In this document: positions 6,650 through 10,040 of the stretch, one piece after another
Position numbering within the stretch: position 1 is the first letter of the stretch
Layout: every line of letters starts with the position of its first letter
From: JAGLQA01 sp023135565
GTDB taxonomy: Bacteria; Acidobacteriota; Aminicenantia; UBA2199
Length of the DNA: 10,040 nt
Direction: 5' to 3'
Assembly (NCBI GenBank): GCA_030639305.1
Contig: DAOWCY010000240.1
Location: 1 to 10,040 of the forward strand
Notes under the pieces: generated by a model
Databases searched by the model: none
What the model saw: only the letters and a program-made list of their open reading frames with translations
What the model was told of the DNA's origin: nothing
Program-made: the position numbers and the translations under genes

Positions 6650-7752
6650 TTATCTTCTCCTGCGCGGGTAATGGGCGCTCCATCCTTGAGATCGTAATTA
6701 CCTTCCACTACTACAAGTTGGCCGGGTTCCAGGCCGCCCAATATTTCATAAAAACGGTCGTTTCTATCCCCTACGGTGACCTCGATGATCTTTGCTTTGC
6801 CGTTATCGAGAAGCACTATTTTGTTATCGTCGATTACGGCACTGTGAGGCAGCAGCAGGGTGTTTTCTTTTCTCAAGATTTCGATTTGCACCGCGGCAAA
6901 CACACCGGCTTTGATTTTGATGTCCGGGTTGTCGATCTCGACTTCCACTTTGAAAGTCTTGGAAACCGGGTCCGCTGCCAGGTTGCGGGAATAAACCTTG
7001 CCCTTGAAATTTTCATCCGGTAAAGAGTTAACTTTAACCGTACAATCCTGGCCGATGCGGATTTTTTCGATATCTTCAGCCGGGACGTCGATATTGAGCT
7101 TTACTTTGCTCAAATCCATCAGGGTTAATGCCCCGGCGGTCATGCCCATCATAGGGTTGATCATGTCGCCTTCTTCAAGGTTTTTGGATGTGATGATGCC
7201 GCTGAATGGGGCTTTCATATAAGAATTATCTAAGTTGTGTTCGACCATATCGAGGTTGGCTTGTACGCTTTTTTTCTGCGTGTCCGCCGTTTCTAAGCCC
7301 AACTGCGCCTTCTCATACTGCAGTTGCGACACCGCCTCTTTTTCATAGAGTGTTTTGATCCTTTCATAATTGAGCCGGGCATCTTTATAGGCAGCTTCAG
7401 CAACTGCCAGGGCTGCCTGCACCTGCTTCTTTTGCAAGTCCATGGTAGTAGTGTCCAATTCGGCCAGCAGCGTCCCCTTTTTGACCGAATCGCCCTGCTT
7501 TTTATAGATTTTGGCGATGCGCCCGGACACATTAGGTCCGATATGGGCCCTCTTCCAGGGCTGAACCGTGCCTTTATAGTTTAGCTTTTTGATAAATACA
7601 CCTTTCCCGGCTGCTTCTACTTTCACCTGGATGGGCTGCCTAACAGCGGCTGCTTCTTCGCCGTTCTTTTTGTCTTTTGAACAACCACTAAATACCACGG
7701 TCATTAAAGATAATGCTGATGTTAATATTAATACTGTACTGCGTCTATTCAT
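6646..7752 (-). CDS. RND efflux adaptor lipoprotein (membrane fusion protein)
   Basis: 368 aa. The N-terminus has a basic start, a hydrophobic stretch and a lipobox-like FSGC with the lipidated Cys at 24, so it is probably anchored to the inner membrane facing the periplasm. The order is typical of HlyD/AcrA adaptors. The first half of the lipoyl-like domain reads PNVSGRIAKIYKKQGDSVKKG. A helical hairpin of about 75 residues rich in Ala, Gln, Lys and Glu follows. The second lipoyl half is APFSGIITSKNLEEGDMI. Then come a beta-barrel with VPAEDIEKIRIGQ and a membrane-proximal end with VTVGDRNDRFYEILGGLEPGQLVVVEG. GGAGG at 7760-7764 lies 7 nt before the ATG, supporting this start. It overlaps the pump gene by 4 nt, so the two are co-translated. 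A 262-nt gap filled with repeats separates it from the TolC-like gene. Confidence 0.96.
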   Translation of the reverse strand: MNRRSTVLILTSALSLMTVVFSGCSKDKKNGEEAAAVRQPIQVKVEAAGKGVFIKKLNYKGTVQPWKRAHIGPNVSGRIAKIYKKQGDSVKKGTLLAELDTTTMDLQKKQVQAALAVAEAAYKDARLNYERIKTLYEKEAVSQLQYEKAQLGLETADTQKKSVQANLDMVEHNLDNSYMKAPFSGIITSKNLEEGDMINPMMGMTAGALTLMDLSKVKLNIDVPAEDIEKIRIGQDCTVKVNSLPDENFKGKVYSRNLAADPVSKTFKVEVEIDNPDIKIKAGVFAAVQIEILRKENTLLLPHSAVIDDNKIVLLDNGKAKIIEVTVGDRNDRFYEILGGLEPGQLVVVEGNYDLKDGAPITRAGEDK

Positions 7753-7795
7753 TTTTTTTCCTCCGACTTATGTAGGATTTTTTTCATAATAATTT

Positions 7796-7860
7796 TTTGC
7801 CTCCGGCGGCCAAAAACCTTTTTGAAAAAAGGTTTCTGGACTTCCAAAAACTTCTGTTAA
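7796..7860 (+). repeat. Dispersed hairpin repeat, copy C
   Basis: It shares the CCTCCGGCGGCC box (7800-7811) and the AAAACTTCTGTTAA-like tail with copies A and B, in the same orientation. The AT-rich hairpin is present with different arms: AAACCTTTTT 7814-7823 and AAAAAGGTTT 7826-7835 around the same GA loop. The paired changes keep the stem intact. It lies 44 nt upstream of the adaptor gene, inside the efflux operon, where it would be transcribed as the reverse complement. Confidence 0.75.
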
Positions 7861-8014
7861 GCCTCACGATTGGGATATTCTCGATAGCTCTAAGAGGGCT
7901 GCCGGCACATTCCCCTCTTGAGACTTGCCGGGAGGTGGTTCCGAGGTACAAGGAACCGGGGTGTGTTAGCCCCTTAAATCCAGCCGCCGCTCACTGGCTG
8001 CCCGCGCCGCGGGC
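7861..8014. other. Multi-hairpin intercistronic region in the efflux operon
   Basis: This is a non-coding gap between the TolC-like and adaptor genes. Five consecutive inverted repeats can be seen: AAGAGGG 7892-7898 with CCCTCTT 7913-7919 (loop containing the palindrome TGCCGGCA 7900-7907); GGTTCC 7937-7942 with GGAACC 7952-7957; GGGG 7958-7961 with CCCC 7970-7973; CAGCC 7981-7985 with GGCTG 7996-8000; and GCCCGC 8000-8005 with GCGGGC 8009-8014. The last abuts the TolC-like stop codon. It could be an mRNA processing or differential-expression element, a small RNA, or a remnant of a mobile element. No T-run marks a terminator. Confidence 0.55.
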
Positions 8015-9325
8015 TTATAACTTTATGCCTGAAATCTTTTCTAACTGCGCCAGGGCAATATTGTAATTGTAAACAGCCTGGGAAAAATTCACCCTGGCCA
8101 TGGTTAACGCATTATACGAAGAATTTAATTCCAAAATCGAAACCAAACCTTCTTTATAGGTGAGTTCGGCTATACGCACTCCTTCTTTTGCGGTTTCCAT
8201 ATTTTTTAGACCTGCTTGTATGTTTTCATACTCTTCTTTTATGGTCATATAAAAATTCTGCACCTGCAGTTTGGTGCCGTCGTTCAACTCTCTAAAACCC
8301 AGGTCCAGGATTTTTCTCATCACCTTGATCTCGCCTACCTGGGCGCTCCTCTTAAAACCGGTAAAGATAGGGAAATTTATACCCAGGTTGATGGTGTAAT
8401 AATCATCCCAGTTATTGCCGCGGAAATTAAGAAGATCAGACCGGTAGCTGAAACGCCCAATCAACGAAATATCGGGCAAGAATTGACCGTAAGCGATTTT
8501 CAACAAATTAGCCGCTTTTTTGAGTTCCATCTTCATTTGTAGGATTTCAGAGCGGTTCAGCAGGGCGCCCTGCACCAATTTTGCCAGGTCTAAGCGGTGT
8601 TTATCGTACTTCAATTCCCCGGTTAGATCGACCTCTACATTCTCGTCGATGCCGGTCATAAACTTCAGGTTCAAGTGCGATAAAGCCAGCAGCTTTTTGA
8701 CGCTTAATATATTGGGTTTAATCCCCGCCGCCGCCAGCTCCGCCCGCAGCAGGTCGTATTTCGAAACCATGCCTAAATCGTAATTTTCCTTGATATTTTT
8801 ATAGTTGGTTTCAGCCAGGCTTAGGGCCTCTTCGTGGGCCTTCAGCAGTTCTTTCATCACCAGGATATTAAAGAACACTTTTTTAATATTCAGGATCACT
8901 TCAGCCCTGGCGTTTTTGTGTTTTTCCCTGGCTATTTTCAAGTCCAGCCCGGCGTTTTTATAGGAATAAATTATTTTGCCCCCGGTAAAAACCGGCTGCA
9001 CTACCTGGAAATTGAACTCGTAATTTTTGGTAAAATCTAAGGTCGCTGTGGTAGGTTCGCCGCCCGGGAAAAAAGGTGGAATTTCGATCTCCATCAATTT
9101 TTCGTCCAGGATGCGGGTGCCTCCCAGGGTAACCTGTGGCAGGAAACCCATATTTTGTCTTAGTCTATGTTTATACTGTTTGACCTCTTCTTTGCTGATC
9201 AGGTAGTTTCGGTTATTAGTCACCGCCAGTTCGACAGCCTCTTCGATAGTCAGGTCCATCTGCTGTTGGGCAAAGAGCGAATAGCTGAGTATCAGTATAA
9301 ACAACACCGTTAGAAGTTTTCTCAT
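8015..9325 (-). CDS. TolC-family outer-membrane efflux channel
   Basis: 436 aa from the ATG at 9325. This start is preferred over an in-frame GTG at 9331 because GGAGG at 9331-9335 lies 5 nt upstream of the ATG. A signal peptide is evident (MRKLLTVLFILILSYSLFA, probable cut before QQQ). The mature part begins with the family's opening helix, DLTIEEAVELAVTNNRNYL. It then has two similar halves of long amphipathic helices with a beta-strand segment in each (for example VQPVFTGGKIIYSYKNAGLDL and LGINFPIFTGFKRSAQVGE), as in OMF channels with an internal duplication. It forms the trimeric outer-membrane duct of the pump. It is the first gene of the operon, with its own promoter at 9356-9384 and a leader of about 24 nt. 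Confidence 0.95.
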   Translation of the reverse strand: MRKLLTVLFILILSYSLFAQQQMDLTIEEAVELAVTNNRNYLISKEEVKQYKHRLRQNMGFLPQVTLGGTRILDEKLMEIEIPPFFPGGEPTTATLDFTKNYEFNFQVVQPVFTGGKIIYSYKNAGLDLKIAREKHKNARAEVILNIKKVFFNILVMKELLKAHEEALSLAETNYKNIKENYDLGMVSKYDLLRAELAAAGIKPNILSVKKLLALSHLNLKFMTGIDENVEVDLTGELKYDKHRLDLAKLVQGALLNRSEILQMKMELKKAANLLKIAYGQFLPDISLIGRFSYRSDLLNFRGNNWDDYYTINLGINFPIFTGFKRSAQVGEIKVMRKILDLGFRELNDGTKLQVQNFYMTIKEEYENIQAGLKNMETAKEGVRIAELTYKEGLVSILELNSSYNALTMARVNFSQAVYNYNIALAQLEKISGIKL

Positions 9326-9355
9326 GAACACCTCCGGATTATTTTAAAGAAGTAT

Positions 9356-9384
9356 ATTAGAATAGATACGTTAAAAAAAGTCAA
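9356..9384 (-). promoter_or_regulatory. Sigma70-type promoter of the efflux operon
   Basis: On the minus strand, TTGACT (plus coordinates 9379-9384) is followed by a 17-bp spacer and TCTAAT (9356-9361); each box is one mismatch from consensus. The predicted start near 9349 leaves about 24 nt containing GGAGG before the ATG at 9325. It is placed divergently from the toxin-antitoxin promoter. Confidence 0.7.
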
Positions 9385-9413
9385 TAGTTTTCAAAATTTT
9401 TTCCGCGATTTTT

Positions 9414-9485
9414 TTCACCGTGAACAAGATTCTGCCAGGAATGATTTTTTTTTGGGCAGAGGTTGACAAATGTGGTCACGGTAAC
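9414..9485. promoter_or_regulatory. Candidate operator pair between divergent promoters
   Basis: TTCACCGTGAA at 9414-9424 is an 11-bp palindrome about 30 bp upstream of the efflux -35 box. GTCACGGTAAC at 9475-9485 matches its reverse complement at 8 of 11 positions, including TCACGGT, and fills the spacer of the antitoxin promoter. The centres are about 61 bp apart, close to six helical turns. An additional inverted repeat TCTGCC 9431-9436 / GGCAGA 9455-9460 lies between them. Regulator binding is an inference. Confidence 0.35.
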
Positions 9486-9491
9486 TATAAT
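9463..9491 (+). promoter_or_regulatory. Consensus promoter of the antitoxin gene
   Basis: TTGACA at 9463-9468, a 17-bp spacer and TATAAT at 9486-9491 match the sigma70 consensus exactly. The expected transcription start falls on or within 1-2 nt of the ATG at 9498, so a leaderless mRNA is predicted. Confidence 0.8.
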
Positions 9492-9497
9492 TAATTT

Positions 9498-9758
9498 ATG
9501 AAAAAGGGCGAAGTAATAACCACGACCGGGCATAAAAAAATTGTCGGCGAAATCAGGCAGCCCGCAGCAGCAAAACTTGAAGAGTATGAAACCAAACAAT
9601 CGATCGAAGGTTATTTAGATAGGATGAAAGATGCCGGTAAATTAAATAAAGCCGCCCGGTTTCACAGTCTAATAGATAGTTTCAGTACAGCGAAAACATT
9701 ACCGGGTAATTATAAATGGCGAAAAATTTACGCAGCGTCAAGAGAAGACAGGTTTTAA
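9498..9758 (+). CDS. Putative Phd/VapB-like antitoxin, short N-terminus
   Basis: 86 aa. Residues 1-25 (KKGEVITTTGHKKIVGEIRQP) resemble the second part of a Phd/YefM DNA-binding domain, which usually reads like GEEVVITRRGKPVAxLxP. The usual first 20-30 residues before that are absent, and in-frame stop TAA at 9492-9494 rules out an upstream extension. The C-terminal half has the look of a toxin-neutralising tail: YLDRMKDAGKLNKAAR, then WRKIYAASREDRF, similar to the W-(x)-E-x-R-x-D-R ends of PIN-toxin antitoxins. The gene sits 7 nt upstream of a PIN-domain start, the usual antitoxin-toxin order. Its promoter is perfect and close enough to predict a leaderless message. The family assignment is by motif and context only. 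Confidence 0.65.
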   Translation: MKKGEVITTTGHKKIVGEIRQPAAAKLEEYETKQSIEGYLDRMKDAGKLNKAARFHSLIDSFSTAKTLPGNYKWRKIYAASREDRF

Positions 9759-9765
9759 ACCGGAC

Positions 9766-9888
9766 ATGATAATTTATATAGATTCCAGTTTTTTATTGAG
9801 TATTATCCTTGAAGAAGATAATCGTGATATATCAAAAGAGATATGGAAAAAATTTGACTATAGAGTGAGTTCGATATTGTTGAAGTCT
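9766..9888 (+). pseudogene. Truncated PIN-domain (VapC-type) toxin
   Basis: The start MIIYIDSSFLLSIILEED is a typical PIN-domain opening with the first metal-binding Asp at D6. The pattern continues to VSSILLKS at residues 34-41, where PIN toxins normally place the next conserved acidic residue (Glu). Here codon 42 is CAA (Gln), and from there the sequence stops resembling a PIN domain and runs into GC-rich hairpins at 9895-9934. The open frame continues to about 9966 (66 codons), but that part is antisense to a different gene's end. Full PIN toxins are about 125-140 aa, so roughly two thirds are missing and ribonuclease activity is not expected. The break near 9888/9889 could be an insertion or a deletion. 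The rest may lie beyond the window. Confidence 0.75.
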
Positions 9889-9894
9889 CAACTT

Positions 9895-9934
9895 GCCCAC
9901 GCCGTGGGCTTTATACCCTGCCAACGTGGTTGGC
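9895..9934. repeat. Pair of short GC-rich hairpins
   Basis: GCCCAC 9895-9900 pairs with GTGGGC 9904-9909 around a GCC loop. GCCAAC 9920-9925 pairs with GTTGGC 9929-9934 around a GTG loop. The first is a close relative of the hairpin at 8000-8014 (GCCCGC/GCGGGC, same GCC loop, both followed by TTATA or TTTATA). The second ends 1 nt from the stop codon of the minus-strand gene at the right edge. The pair marks the break in the PIN toxin. Confidence 0.65.
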
Positions 9935-9935
9935 C

Positions 9936-10040
9936 TCAGCAGCCTACCATCGTTATTTTTTTTTGATTATAGGTAATCTCTTCCATAAAGAGTTTCTTTT
10001 CCCAATCGCCTTTGCCGGGATCGAAAAGTATCAGGTAGCC
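9936..10040 (-). CDS. C-terminal end of a probable AAA-ATPase/PD-(D/E)XK-type protein (partial)
   Basis: Reading inward from the right edge, 34 codons end in TGA at 9936-9938. The peptide runs GYLILFDPGKGDWEKK, then LFMEEITYNQKKITMVGC. This pattern (H/GYLxxFD, a short charged loop with W-E-K, then an extended strand ending in KKIxxVG plus one residue) is a familiar C-terminus of bacterial ATP-binding proteins that join an AAA domain to a PD-(D/E)XK-like domain. The bulk of the gene lies beyond the window, so the assignment is tentative. A nine-A run on the coding strand (9956-9964) encodes the KK. A hairpin follows 1 nt after the stop. This gene is convergent with the broken toxin and may belong to inserted DNA. 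Confidence 0.6.
   Translation of the reverse strand, partial: GYLILFDPGKGDWEKKLFMEEITYNQKKITMVGC

Noticed and set aside
6318..6683. Minus-strand 121-codon open frame overlapping the pump and adaptor genes
   Set aside because: It is a frame-shifted shadow of the start of the RND gene, which has clear family motifs and a good ribosome site.
7799..7990. Minus-strand open frame that might be the tail of an IS200/IS605 TnpB
   Set aside because: It lacks a start codon and any diagnostic TnpB motif such as the zinc-finger cysteines or the catalytic acids, and it ends inside the repeat. Only a weak impression supports it.
7797..8066. Plus-strand open frame of 89 codons
   Set aside because: It runs through repeat copy C and the hairpin region and into the antisense of the TolC-like gene, with no ribosome site and no protein-like pattern.

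Overview
The window looks like a chromosomal piece from a diderm (Gram-negative-type) bacterium. The main support is a complete tripartite RND efflux operon with an outer-membrane TolC-like factor, a lipoprotein adaptor and an inner-membrane pump. Base composition is moderate. Nothing visible fixes the phylum, so none is assigned. No tRNA, rRNA, CRISPR array or complete insertion sequence was found.

Layout. Positions 1-497 hold a possible tail of an upstream gene, a good sigma70-type promoter, an unrecognised 83-residue protein, a structured 3' region and a strong rho-independent terminator. Positions 540-1346 (+) encode a cytoplasmic FGE-sulfatase/SUMF1-domain protein lacking the catalytic cysteine pair. 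Converging on it, 3328-1430 (-) encode two tightly spaced genes: an ABC-type AAA ATPase (AAA_15/AAA_21-like) and a small protein with TOPRIM-like acidic motifs. This pairing resembles OLD-like and PARIS/RloAB-type anti-phage modules and is the best candidate for an undescribed system. Positions 9325-3545 (-) carry the efflux operon in the order TolC-like OMF, MFP lipoprotein, RND pump. The MFP and RND genes overlap by ATGA.

Divergent from the efflux operon, 9498-9888 (+) carry the remains of a toxin-antitoxin locus. A short Phd-like antitoxin is expressed from a consensus promoter placed so that its mRNA should be leaderless. It is followed by a PIN (VapC-type) toxin broken after about 41 residues. 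At the right edge (9936-10040, -) is the C-terminal end of a probable AAA/PD-(D/E)XK-type ATPase.

Intergenic spaces are unusually structured. A dispersed element with a GC-rich box and an AT-rich hairpin occurs three times (1361-1424, 3371-3453, 7796-7860). A second family of short GC-rich hairpins sits 0-4 nt after three minus-strand stop codons (near 3545, 8015 and 9936). Both families show paired base changes that keep the stems intact, which suggests a conserved folded element. A 123-nt stretch inside the efflux operon holds at least five consecutive potential hairpins.
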